In this document: one piece after another, positions 11,580-20,937 of the stretch
Position numbering within the stretch: the stretch's first letter is position 1
Layout of the letters: each line of letters opens with the position of its first letter
NCBI GenBank assembly: GCA_944474755.1
Contig: OX104125.1
Coordinates: 47,007,599-47,071,598 of the forward strand
Reading direction: 5' to 3'
Length of the DNA: 64,000 bases
From: Limnoperna fortunei
Taxonomy: Eukaryota > Mollusca > Bivalvia > Mytilida > Modiolidae
Made by a program: the position numbers and the translations under genes
Notes under the pieces: generated by a model
Database searches by the model: none
Told to the model about the DNA's origin: nothing
The model's input: only the letters and a program-made list of their open reading frames with translations

Positions 11580-12060
11580 TGAAATAGTGTGTAATTATAA
11601 ATAACTGTTTTATTTCTTTATTTTGATTGATTGATTTATTTCTTTTTTTCTAAATTCTGTTGACACAGTAGTTAACCGCGTTGTTCAATATAGTTTATCT
11701 TATACGCGATTGCGCCAATTCAACCAATAGCAGAATATTTTATTTATTTATTTTGTCTATGTAGAGTTTGTTTTTTCAACAAATTTAACGATAAAAACTG
11801 TAAATGTTATTTAATTTATTTCGTTTACCAAGTTATTGAGCCAATTTAGCCGATAATAGTACGTTTTTGCTGTAAGTAAATATTGATCTTGTACGACAAC
11901 ATTACATTACATATGACTACAACACAAAGAATTCGGTAGAAGTTCGACAGATGTATATATACAGATCATATGATCACGTAATCATTTAATTCTAGGTAGG
12001 TAAAAACCGGTGATTCATGATATGTTAAACTGCATGTAAAATGACCTACACTGAATACAT
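11580..12060. other. No recognisable feature
   Basis: AT-rich DNA; nothing supportable. Confidence 0.4.
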
Positions 12061-12064
12061 AATT

Positions 12065-12140
12065 AAATATTTCACTTGCTCCCCCTTCTTGTTATTGTCG
12101 CGCAAAGAGGGTGGGGGAGGGGGGAGCAAGTGAAAGATTT
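12065..12140. mobile_element. Foldback element, second copy of the CTTGCTCCCC family
   Basis: AAATATTTCACTTGCTCCCC at 12065 pairs with GGGGAGCAAGTGAAAGATTT ending at 12140. The arm sequence matches the element at 985-1098 almost exactly, but the interior differs and is shorter. Same arms with different centres fits a small non-autonomous DNA element family. Confidence 0.8.
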
Positions 12141-12159
12141 AAGTTCTCATAAGATGGTT

Positions 12160-13256
12160 AAAGACAAACAATTTAATATGATAGCCATATGTACCCCATT
12201 TTTCAAACTCTTCCCTTTTCACAACGGGGGTGTTAAAAGAGGAAGAGTGGAATTGGGGCGGAGAGATGTGGATTAGATTGAAAGTGTGTAAAATCTAGAA
12301 AGGGGAGACATTTTCCGCAGTAATTGAAATTTCTCAAAAATGGGCTAGCTTTTGTATATGAGATTGAAAGCTTGAAAGACTTATTCGAGTCAGTAGATAA
12401 CAACATTTTCAATAGAACACCTAGAAAATAGACAAAACAAAGAAGTTAAAAATATTTACACGTATCGGACTATCATCACAGAAGGCAGTTTTTTTAACAT
12501 GCAGGCTACAATTCTGTGTCAAGTTGGCGACAAAATATGCGACGAAAACTGACATGCTTGTCACTCCTTTAGAGGTTGGAATTACCGGTAACAGTCTTGT
12601 CACATAGGAAACATGTAAGCCGCCCCACCCCTCAGGTTGAAACATCCACCATGAATCAGAGAAATAACATAGGCACACCCCAGAGAAGCCACCCATAATT
12701 AATCTTGAGAACCGTATTGAATTAATTTGTGAATAAACATCACGATTTCTGCTCTAAACTCTGCTTAAAGCACATCATGATTTCTGTACGAAACTCAACT
12801 GATACAATATGCAAGTGTTGGTTTCAATTTCCAAAAACACAATATGTTTCATTTTAGATGGGTTATGCCATTTAATATATATCATATATAACGAACGTAC
12901 AGTTTTAAGGAGTGTGTCAAATACCCCACGAACCATGAACTTAAATTAACAGATTCGTTTTACAGTAAGCGGTCACAGAGGTGATACCCTACGTAGTGTA
13001 CATAAGAATTAGTTTATAAAACTTTTGACATGAAACCCATCTCGACCCGTGTGGTCATTAAATTTGCTATGTTGTTAGAATACTTATATAGAAATATTTT
13101 AAATAATTTTGGACAATGGTCATCGCTGGGGACTGTTGACCAATGGCTGTAGTATGTTTGTTTGTGTATTAGGTTGACCCTGTAGTGTATATAGGGTTTA
13201 CCACATGGCAAGATTAATAAACGTAGATCTGTGACCGGGAAAATGTCGGAAGGAAC
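12160..13256. other. No recognisable feature
   Basis: No gene-like ORF, RNA or clear repeat; short open frames here lack recognisable domains. Confidence 0.4.
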
Positions 13257-13581
13257 AACGGAACAATACCAATACCAATACCAATACCAATATTTTTATT
13301 CCAATTAAGGTCCCACAAGGGGCAATGACAAATAATTTACATGTATGATTAATGAACAGTACATTACAATTTTAACAGAGTTACACAAGTTGTAATAGTG
13401 TAAAACATTTTTATAAAATTGGTGTTGTGTGCACAGTGTGACAAGGTTGAAACATAATATTATTCATAATGTTCGTATTTAAGTCACCGGACGGTGCTTA
13501 AGAATTCTATTGAACAGAAAAAGTGTTTTTCACCAAGATTTGATGTTTATTTTATATCGTAGTAGTAGTGTCATTATCTAT

Positions 13582-13755
13582 CTGGGAGAGACACCAGGAG
13601 GCGGTGCTTGTTAGAGTCATGGTAGACTCTCCCCGTGTCTAACCCAGAAAGACAAGGATTTGTTTGGCCGAGAGAGAAGGTTACCTTACTGGAGAAGACA
13701 CCAGGGGACGGTGCTTAATCTTTTAGATTCTCCCTGTGTCTTGCCCAGAAAAGTA
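13582..13755. repeat. Duplicated motif in the L-A 3' UTR
   Basis: Two direct copies, 13587-13651 and 13685-13752. Each has ACACCAGG, CGGTGCTT, a GACTCTCCC/GATTCTCCC block, GTGTCT and CCCAGAAA. A third partial (CACCGGACGGTGCTTAAG) lies at 13484-13502. Each copy is itself a weak hairpin. This could be structured 3' UTR RNA used by the LINE. Confidence 0.6.
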
Positions 13756-13762
13756 AGCAGTA

Positions 13763-13825
13763 TTCATATACATATATACATATACATACACATATACACA
13801 TACATATATACATATATAAATATGT
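13763..13825. repeat. AT/AC microsatellite
   Basis: Alternating CATATACATATA-type repeat inside the 3' UTR of L-A. Confidence 0.9.
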
Positions 13826-13836
13826 CAATTTCATTG

Positions 13837-14745
13837 TTATCTACAAAATTTATAAATAAAGTTACATAATTCTTTAAGTATGTTTTTGTCTTCACAGTTC
13901 ATTATCCAGTGAAATTTTTCCTGCACAGTTAAATTTAGAGAGTTGTTACATGTTAAAGCAACAGTGTTTAGTAATGCTTGTCGGTTATCTGCAAATTTGT
14001 TGCAGATAAGTAATAAATGGATTTCATCCTCAATTTCTCTCGAGTCACACTGAGCACACAACCTTTGGTGTGGAGGTATACCCTGATATCTACCTGCCTC
14101 AATATTGAGGTGATGTGCTGAGGTTCTTAGTTTTGTTAAACTCCTCCTATGCTCAAAGTTTTTGATAATGGAAAGATAACGTTCATATCCAAAGTGTTGC
14201 TTAATGGAAGTATAAGTTCGCAATTTTCCATCAGAAAATTGGGCCCTTTGATTAATCCATAGTTCCAAAAATGTTTCCCTTATGAGTTTATTGAGTTTAG
14301 CTTTAGAGGTCCTTTTATCTTTCAGTTGATTAATTACAGGAAAATTTTGAAGTATACATAGAAGTGATCCATACCATGAAGATTTTTTTTGCTCATAAAG
14401 AAGTTTTGATTGTTCATAGGCCTTCTGTAATAAAGGAAATTTTTTTAAGTTTTCAAGGCGTTGCCAGTAATTCAAGATGCTTTTAATTATATCATAATGG
14501 AGTGGAAAACGTCCAAGCTCTGACAACACAGCAAAATTTGTTGTTTTTCTATGGACCCCTAATACGAACTTGCAAAATTTTGAGTGTAATTTTTCACAAA
14601 TAATATTTGAGTAAATTTTATCTGGTGTTAAAGAACCATTTCTAAATCGGGCTGTATTTGCGTTAAAAGTTCCCCATATTTCACAACCATGAAGTAAGAT
14701 TGGCTTAACTGTATGGTCAAAAACATGGATACTTGTTTTAGGATC
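13837..14745 (-). pseudogene. LINE ORF2 C-terminal fragment (L-A)
   Basis: About 300 codons without a stop on the minus strand, homologous to the post-RT part of the ORF2 proteins at 37.7-38.7 kb and 41.8-42.7 kb. Shared landmarks: IHVFDHTVKPILLHG..EIWG, then FCKFVLGVHRKTTNFAVLSELGRFP, FGYERYL, AHHLNIEAGRY, and a CAQCD...EIHLLLIC zinc-finger-like CX2C-H-C block near the C-terminus. The first 20 or so residues of the open frame (upstream of about 14745) are not LINE-derived and mark the truncation point. EN and RT domains are missing, so it cannot move itself. The intact frame suggests a fairly recent insertion. Confidence 0.9.
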
Positions 14746-14750
14746 TGGAT

Positions 14751-15195
14751 TGATACAGAGAAAATATGTAACAATTCCGGAAAACGGAAGGATATACAAG
14801 TTCCAGCCTTTGAAGATGTTAATTCGTTATTACGTTATCTCATATGGATTAAATTACATTTAGATATCTACAGTTTGAGAAACTTGGGAGTGAAAAGGAA
14901 ATGTGTACAACTAAACGGTTTGGTGTTTGCTGCGACAGTTCTTCGTAGACGAAAATCTAAATTAAAAAAAACGTACTAAATGGGACGGACATGAACATCA
15001 ATCTTAGTCCAGCCTGGAACAATCTTGACTGGAGCTAATTTTAAGACGAACTGTACAAATAATACCGATACTCTAGTTCAATCCTGTGACAGAGATGACA
15101 TCAAACAAATTTCTGACATTCTGTTTTTTTTTAATGCATCAATTGACAGACGTACGAAGGGAGACAACTCGACATTACCAAATACATACAGGTAT
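14751..15195. other. No recognisable feature
   Basis: Short open frames only; no domain, splice-flanked exon or repeat recognised. Confidence 0.35.
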
Positions 15196-15204
15196 ATTGT
15201 CAAG

Positions 15205-15314
15205 TAGTCCGAGAATCCTCTGCCGTCCAACGCTTTTTTCTTTTTTTTTTTTTGCGTGGGACGCAAAAAAAAAAAAGAAAAAAAAGCGTTGGACGGCAGA
15301 GGATTCTCGGACTA
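15205..15314. mobile_element. 110-bp near-perfect palindromic element with 9-bp target duplication
   Basis: TAGTCCGAGAATCCTCTGCC at 15205 is matched exactly by GGCAGAGGATTCTCGGACTA ending at 15314. The arms continue through CGTCCAACGC and T/A runs to a tiny GCGT-GGG-ACGC centre. It is flanked by ATTGTCAAG at 15196-15204 and 15315-15323, a 9-bp target-site duplication. It encodes nothing. A related half-copy lies at 23148-23205. The duplication length would fit a Mutator-like transposase, but that is inference. Confidence 0.9.
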
Positions 15315-15460
15315 ATTGTCAAGAGTCCAGCAGTTTTGGGTTATTTGAACGGACTGGGAGTTTTTGTTTAAGAATAGAAATCGAAAATGCATAAATCGAG
15401 TGTTTTGACGCAACAATCTTAATTGATCATAAATCTTCACTGATTCCTTGTGCCTTTTTA

Positions 15461-15600
15461 ATACCTAGCATCTATCAAGTGATAAGACAAGAAAATCTCA
15501 AACCGAAGGGCAAAGATTTCGTTTGCCTTTCTTTTACTACCTAGAATCTATCACGTGCCAAGACGAGACGAGAAAATCTCAAACCGAAGGGCCAAGCTAC
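15461..15600. repeat. Two-copy direct repeat
   Basis: Copies 15461-15512 and 15540-15596 share ACCTAG(C/A)ATCTATCA.GTG, AAGACGAGA/AAGACAAGA and GAAAATCTCAAACCGAAGGG. About 80 bp apart; no coding function apparent. Confidence 0.7.
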
Positions 15601-15738
15601 CTTGTGCATTCCGAGGCTTTGTCGAGGGATTGGAAAAACGGATATATTTGCTCATGGGTTTAAGAAGTAATTTAAAACTTTTTCTCACTAGAGTTTCCGA
15701 TTTTTGGGGCATTTCTGCAGTGCGTTAGGTAGTCATTA

Positions 15739-16010
15739 GTCATCCTCACAAGTCAGAGTTTCTGTGTCCACATGTGTTTTCGTGGACAGATGAGGACACA
15801 GAAACCCTGACTTGTGAGGATGGACACATGTGGACACAGAAACCCTGACTTGTGAGGATGGACACATGTGGACACAGAAACCCTGACTTGTGAGGATGGA
15901 CACATGTGGACACAGAAACCCTGACTTGTGAGGATGGACACATGTGGACATAGAAACCCTGACTTGTGAGGATGGACACATGTGGACACAGAAACCCTAA
16001 CTTTTGATGA
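15739..16010. repeat. 38-bp minisatellite with an inverted leading unit
   Basis: Five near-identical 38-bp units start at 15801 (GAAACCCTGACTTGTGAGGA then TGGACACATGTGGACACA) and repeat at 15839, 15877, 15915 and 15953. A degenerate sixth is at 15991. The preceding 15739-15770 is the same unit in inverse orientation, so the array starts with a hairpin centred near 15785. The long open frames here are translations of the repeat in all frames, not genes. Confidence 0.92.
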
Positions 16011-16329
16011 TGGTTATTTGTGTATACGTAGTCGACTGCTTCAAAACTTCCTACCATATAGCGACTTCAAACCATATCACAAATAGGCTGACCTCCTTCC
16101 ACGGTTGACCTCCATCCTCCCAAAACAGAAAAGTTCGGCAACTCAAAACTATTTAGCCCACAAATGTCGAATTTAAAGAATCTTCTATGATGGCGATTTT
16201 AAACGATCTAGCATACATTCAAAACAGCGATTGTCGACAACTCTAAACAAGCTAACAAAACAATGGTCTACAATTCCAAACCATCTGACACAACATGCTG
16301 ACAACTGTACGAAGCAACGTTCGACAACT

Positions 16330-16475
16330 AGTGAGAATGTGCTCGTCTCCAGCCATAATTGACAAGGTTGCCAGTTTTCATGCGAAGGTCAGAGGTTAAC
16401 ACCGAGTATTCCGGCTTCCCTTACTCCAACAAAAACTGCAAGATACTGGTATAGCTAGAAAATTTGTGAAAAAGA
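16330..16475 (+). mobile_element. Diverged SINE 3' region
   Basis: Ordered fragments of the SINE body: GTGCTCGTCTCCAGCC, ATTGACAAGGTTGCCAG, GCGAAGGTCAGAGGTT, TTCCGGCTTCCC and ACAAAAACTGCAAGATACTGGTATAGC. Strongly mutated relative to the copies at 3855 and 50281. Confidence 0.7.
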
Positions 16476-16479
16476 GTAA

Positions 16480-17310
16480 TTTCTACTGTGAACAAGCGAC
16501 TGATCAACATATGCATGAATATGGCAAAGTAGAAATTAATATTTGAAAAAAGGTTTTAAAAGTTCATATATGACAATTAGGATAGCAACCATATAATATT
16601 TGGCGCGGGCGTTTTATTTGTTTGATGAAACAACAAATATTACTCCAGTTTGACAAGAAAAAAACTAATGCTTAATTTATCATTTTTCTCAAAATAAAAA
16701 GGAAAAATTGAATATGTAAAACATCTGCCGAAACTAAACATCTCAGGTCCCCTTTAATACAGAACACAACCGTCTCTCAGAACTCGAATTATGTAAGTCA
16801 CTCTGTTTTTACACTTTACATTTCTCCCTCTAAAAATTCACACGCAGGTTCCAAGATATAACCTCTGCCACACGCCTCCATTTAATGCGGGACTACATTT
16901 GTCGTCTGCCGGTAACGTTTGTAGAATAATATACGAGATCTTATTTTAGTCTGTTTATACACTTTTGATATAGTTTTACATTGAAATACCATTGAAATAA
17001 CTGCGTTTGTACGCGAAGCTTATCCGCCATGAGAGATTTCTTTCACAATGTCAACTAATGGTAAGGCAGAGGTGATTGTGGTTGACGTAGGGTACCCAGA
17101 ATCCTTTGCAATGAATTTTGACTAAAAATGATATAAATTAAGAACATAAAGCATATTAACTGCTCTTGCAAACAACGCATCCCTCATGACACATCAATTG
17201 AATTTAATTGGGTTTATACTGCTATAAAATTGTCAAAAAAATATGAAGATCATAAAGTGTGGCCGGTAGATTTCTGAAATTAGGACACTGAAATGTATTG
17301 GCAATCATAC
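16480..17310. other. No recognisable feature
   Basis: AT-rich non-coding DNA. Confidence 0.4.
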
Positions 17311-17319
17311 AGAAATGTT

Positions 17320-17575
17320 GTCCCCATAGACCCATCGTCCACACAGACTTGTAGTTCACACATATCTCCAGTCCATACAAACCCATAGTCCATACAGACC
17401 TATGGTCCATAGATAATTATTTTCCACATAGATCTTTTACCCACTTCTAGTACACCAACACCCGTAGTCCACATAGATCTCTAGTCCATACAAACCCATA
17501 GTCCACATAGATCTATAATTCTCTTACACTTCGAGCTCATAAAGACCCGTAGTCCACATAGACCTATATGTCCAA
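17320..17575. repeat. Degenerate short-period tandem repeat
   Basis: Loosely repeated TAGTCCACATAGAC / CCATACAAACCCATAGTCC motifs, roughly 14-20 bp apart. The best-preserved ones are at 17380-17415 and 17465-17515. Old minisatellite. Confidence 0.7.
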
Positions 17576-17579
17576 AAAA

Positions 17580-18270
17580 TAATATACAAATTTTTTCTCC
17601 AGTATGTAAGATTAACACTAAAAGTTACAGGCAGCATTTAATTGTTTTATATTTAGAGTAAAATTTTCTTAAGTAAACATTCATTTTCAGGTCTAGATTT
17701 TTTTAAAAACAAACTCTATTCAAATCGCAGATTTTAGAGTTATTTAAATACCACGGCAACATAAAAATTCTTAAGTTCTGATCCGCTAAAAATGGAATTC
17801 AGACAGAAAAAATAAGTGCTTATAAATGGAAGGTAAAAAGGATTATTTGTTTGTTGTTTTCAATTTTACTCTAGCTGTTAAAGTTTCAAATCTGAAATTT
17901 CATAACAAAATTGTTATTCAAGGGTAAAAACTCCTGTAGGGAAACGTCTGACGGTATTTGTAGAACATGTCTAAACTTCAAGTCTAGGACATGTCTTGCT
18001 GATCATTTTTGCAATTTACAGTTTCACTCTATTTATTATAGCTTTTTAATTACAGGGCCGAGATTAAACAATTAATAAAAATCGTCGAAGGGCGAAAACT
18101 CTTTTAAGAATTTGTCAGACAATTTTGGACCAACTTTGATTTGTATAGCTTTAATATGCTGATCAATTTTAGTTAACACGTTTTTTTTCTGTAGTAATAT
18201 ATAGTTTTATGAAATGTGTTGACCCATATGTTCTATTTCTGGGAAGTTTGCAGAGCAACCCCCAGATACT
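17580..18270. other. No recognisable feature
   Basis: AT-rich DNA without supportable genes. Confidence 0.4.
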
Positions 18271-18272
18271 TA

Positions 18273-18439
18273 GGAGATAACTGTATTGTATTTGAAGATT
18301 TGCCGGCACCAATTGGTGATTTGACGGTCGGAAATTTAATTTATTGGCGACGCGTATGCGGAGCCAGTAATCGGATATTTCCGACCATCAAATCACCATT
18401 TGATGCCGGCAAATCTTCAAATACAATACAGTTATCTCC
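18273..18439. mobile_element. 167-bp foldback palindrome, 60-bp arms
   Basis: GGAGATAACTGTATTGTATT at 18273 is mirrored by AATACAATACAGTTATCTCC ending at 18439. Pairing continues through TTGAAGATTTGCCGGCA and GGTGATTTGACGGTCGGAAAT, with a small loop containing GGCGACGCGTATGCGGAGCC. No target duplication is obvious. A remnant of similar sequence (GACGGCATCAATCG...TTGATGCC) lies at 18537-18568. Confidence 0.88.
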
Positions 18440-18860
18440 ATTCTAATGCTACGGCAGTAAAAAAAAAAATAAATTAACTGATTAAAATTGGAATTTTTTA
18501 TTTCCCGGAAATAACGTCTGCGCTTGCGTAAAAATCTGACGGCATCAATCGTGGAATTGATGCCATAAAATTATTCACGTTATCCAATCCGAATTGACGT
18601 CACATCATGAACTGCATTAGAATAACTAATATCAGTCAAGTTTCTGTAAAATTATCATCAAAATCAGTTACTAATGATGTTTAAGGTTGGAATCCTCCGA
18701 GCTAATCACTCTGTACTTGTAAATATTGTAAATAGTTTTTGTATTGTTTTGTATTGTTTTTGTATTGTTGGTATTATATATCACTTGTTACACGTATCTT
18801 CTGTATACCATGGTAGCTTCAAAGGATTATCAGAATAAAAATATTAATCGAATAGAAATC

Positions 18861-19355
18861 CGCTGGATAGATATATTATATGGTTGTCACAATACTTAGA
18901 CGTTTGTATATAATTTACTTACTGTGACTGTATGACAAGTAACTTTGTAATCCTATATAATATATACAAAAATGCTGAATTAGATTACTTAGATTACTGT
19001 CAGATTAATATGTATTGGTTACGAAAATTCCATCGTCACACGCTAGTACACATGTACTATGTCTATGATTCACCCCGGTTAATGAAGCTATATTTTATTA
19101 TATAGCGGATTTGGCCGAGGGGTCTAGACCGCTGGACATAGTGCAGGCGAATAGGTGCCACAGTGTCACAACGGTGTGAGTTCGAATCCCACTGAGGGTA
19201 AACAAAAATTTGACAGTGTTAAAAATCTAATTCTAACAGTGTTGGGTTTAATTTGTAGACGTATATATAAATATTTGATATTAACCCTGTATTTCTGATG
19301 ATTCGCTGGATAGATATATTATATGGTTGTCACAATACTTAGACGTTTGTATATA
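18861..19355. repeat. 52-bp direct repeats 443 bp apart
   Basis: CGCTGGATAGATATATTATA (18861) through AGACGTTTGTATATA (ending 18912) is repeated at 19304-19355 with virtually no change. The intervening 390 bp contain the tRNA-like sequence at 19105-19200. This could be a local duplication or termini of an element. Confidence 0.8.
19105..19200 (+). mobile_element. tRNA-Ser/Leu-like SINE head
   Basis: GCGGATTTGGCCGAGGGGTC resembles the acceptor, position 8-9 and D-arm of a class II tRNA. GAGTTCGAATCCCACT is a B box and T loop, with about 45 bases between that could form a long variable arm. The 5' and 3' acceptor arms (GCGGATT and TGAGGGT) do not pair, so a functional tRNA is unlikely. It differs from the major SINE head. 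Confidence 0.55.
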
Positions 19356-19359
19356 TATA

Positions 19360-20530
19360 GTCTAATCCCAACTGTAGACAGAAGTAATTACTTAATGGAA
19401 TTTACTTTGTATTGTTCTAAGTATAATTATACACCATGTATAGTGGCTGTATGTGAGACGGTCCGCTCCATTGTCTAAGTAGTCGGGCCGAACTGGCGGA
19501 CTTTCTACTTTTGTTTTAAAAGTAAATTGTCCTATTGACGTCTCCAGACCAAGTTGGTTGTCTTGCATTTGTTACACTTGTACTTCAAAAACTACTGATT
19601 TCTGTTTTTCAGAAATATTTCACTTAATTCAATCAGATTATGCAGTTATCTGCCATTTTACTAATTTGTATGGATTGAAAATGCAAAGTGGATAATAGAT
19701 TGGCTGAAATTAAAAAAGAATCTTGCTCTGAAAATCTGAATGGCAAATTGAATTGTGATAATTTAGAAATGTACCTGAAATTGTTCTCAAGATTTTGGCG
19801 CAGATCTTAAATCCAAGATGGCCACCACCGTGGATATATCCCTAGAAATTATTGTTCACAAATCATGCAGAAATAGTACCAGAGCGGTTCTCTACTATTT
19901 ACAAGTTTTGGTGCTGAATGAAAACATAAGAAAAGTTGTAAAAGCATTTAAAAATTTGTGTCGATTAGACTGAAGTTTTGGTGATAAATCATGTGAGCAT
20001 TACAGGCTTTCCATGTGTAGAAATAATGATATTTGGACAAGTGTAACAATGAATATAGCTTGACTTATTGGAATTTTTACAATTTTTCAATGTAAAAAAA
20101 TTTGCTTTATAATGACCTACGCACTACATGAATGAAACATACTGCTAGGTACCCTAAGGATGATTGTGACCACGTTTGAAAAAATATGAAATGGATTGGC
20201 CAAGTGGTGTCAGGGAAGAATGTTTAAAGAGTTTACAACGGAAAGACGACATACACCTAGTGAATAGGTGATGACAAAATGTAGAGGGGAGAGATTTACG
20301 CATAAAAAACTTACTTCATAGTAAGTAGCACAGTAAAATCTCTGGCCATTTTGGATGCAATTTATCTCTTTACTGTCGTGTTCTGTAAATAATTGTAGTC
20401 TCTTTCAATTAAACCAACAAACTGGTACTTATGAAATGATTTTCAGGCAAAATTAAATGGTATATTTGTACTGGTTCTGCCTCCCTACTTTTCTTACTTT
20501 TTCCTTTCTCCGGCCCCTTTCTCCATTCTC
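19360..20530. other. No recognisable feature
   Basis: Non-coding; includes one ATCCAAGATGGCCACC motif near 19810 but no ORF or repeat unit. Confidence 0.4.
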
Positions 20531-20534
20531 CCTC

Positions 20535-20622
20535 CCCGTTGCTCCTTTCTCCCTTCCCGTTGCTCCTTTCTCCCTTCCCGTTGCTCCTTTCTCCCTTCCC
20601 GTTGCTCCTTTCTCCCACCCCT
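20535..20622. repeat. 21-bp minisatellite
   Basis: CGTTGCTCCTTTCTCCCTTCC is repeated about four times, with diverged edges. The GERSNGK heptapeptide frame on the opposite strand is a by-product of the 21-bp period. It lies just downstream of the 3' end of the 507-codon gene. Confidence 0.9.
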
Positions 20623-20937
20623 TAGCTCCCCTTTTATCCCTGTCACCTACTTCATTGTCTACCCCTATATGTAGCACCAAGTCTTTTTCCGTAGTTAATC
20701 CGGAATGAAAATTCATATTTATATATATGATTAATGTTAAATGTTCATTAATGGAATGACATTGTCATATCACTAAAAAGGTATAACAGGTGTGGTAAAT
20801 ACTAATTAAAATATAACGACGTTTGACATCAGAAAGGGAGCCAACTACAAGCTATCAGCTGTATTAGATGTATATTTCGTAATAAACAACTAAGTTAAAG
20901 AAACATAAGAAAGAAAACTGTTAAATAGAACACAATT

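Larger units (their letters stand above)
13257..14750 (-). mobile_element. LINE L-A, 5'-truncated CR1-like copy
   Basis: A minus-strand copy that retains only the C-terminal part of ORF2 and the 3' UTR. The 3' end is a CCAATA microsatellite (13263-13292), the tail type expected of CR1/L2-like LINEs. It is followed inward by TTTTTATTCCAATTAAGG and CCACAAGGGGCAA, which match the 3' end of L-E near 40610 (CAAGGGGCAAATAC). Homology to ORF2 of L-B and L-E starts abruptly at about 14745. Confidence 0.85.

Noticed and set aside
15736..16057. Three overlapping 78-103-codon frames on the minus strand
   Set aside because: All are translations of the 38-bp minisatellite; open in every frame because the unit lacks stops.
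19105..19200. Functional tRNA-Ser or tRNA-Leu
   Set aside because: Acceptor arms are not complementary and the T-stem has a mismatch.
18861..19355. Small LTR retrotransposon or solo element with 52-bp LTRs
   Set aside because: The direct repeats lack TG..CA ends and there is no primer-binding site or coding sequence between them.
20409..20716. Glu/Arg/Ser heptad repeat protein (GERSNGK)n
   Set aside because: A product of a 21-bp microsatellite-like array; no start context, domain or splice support.
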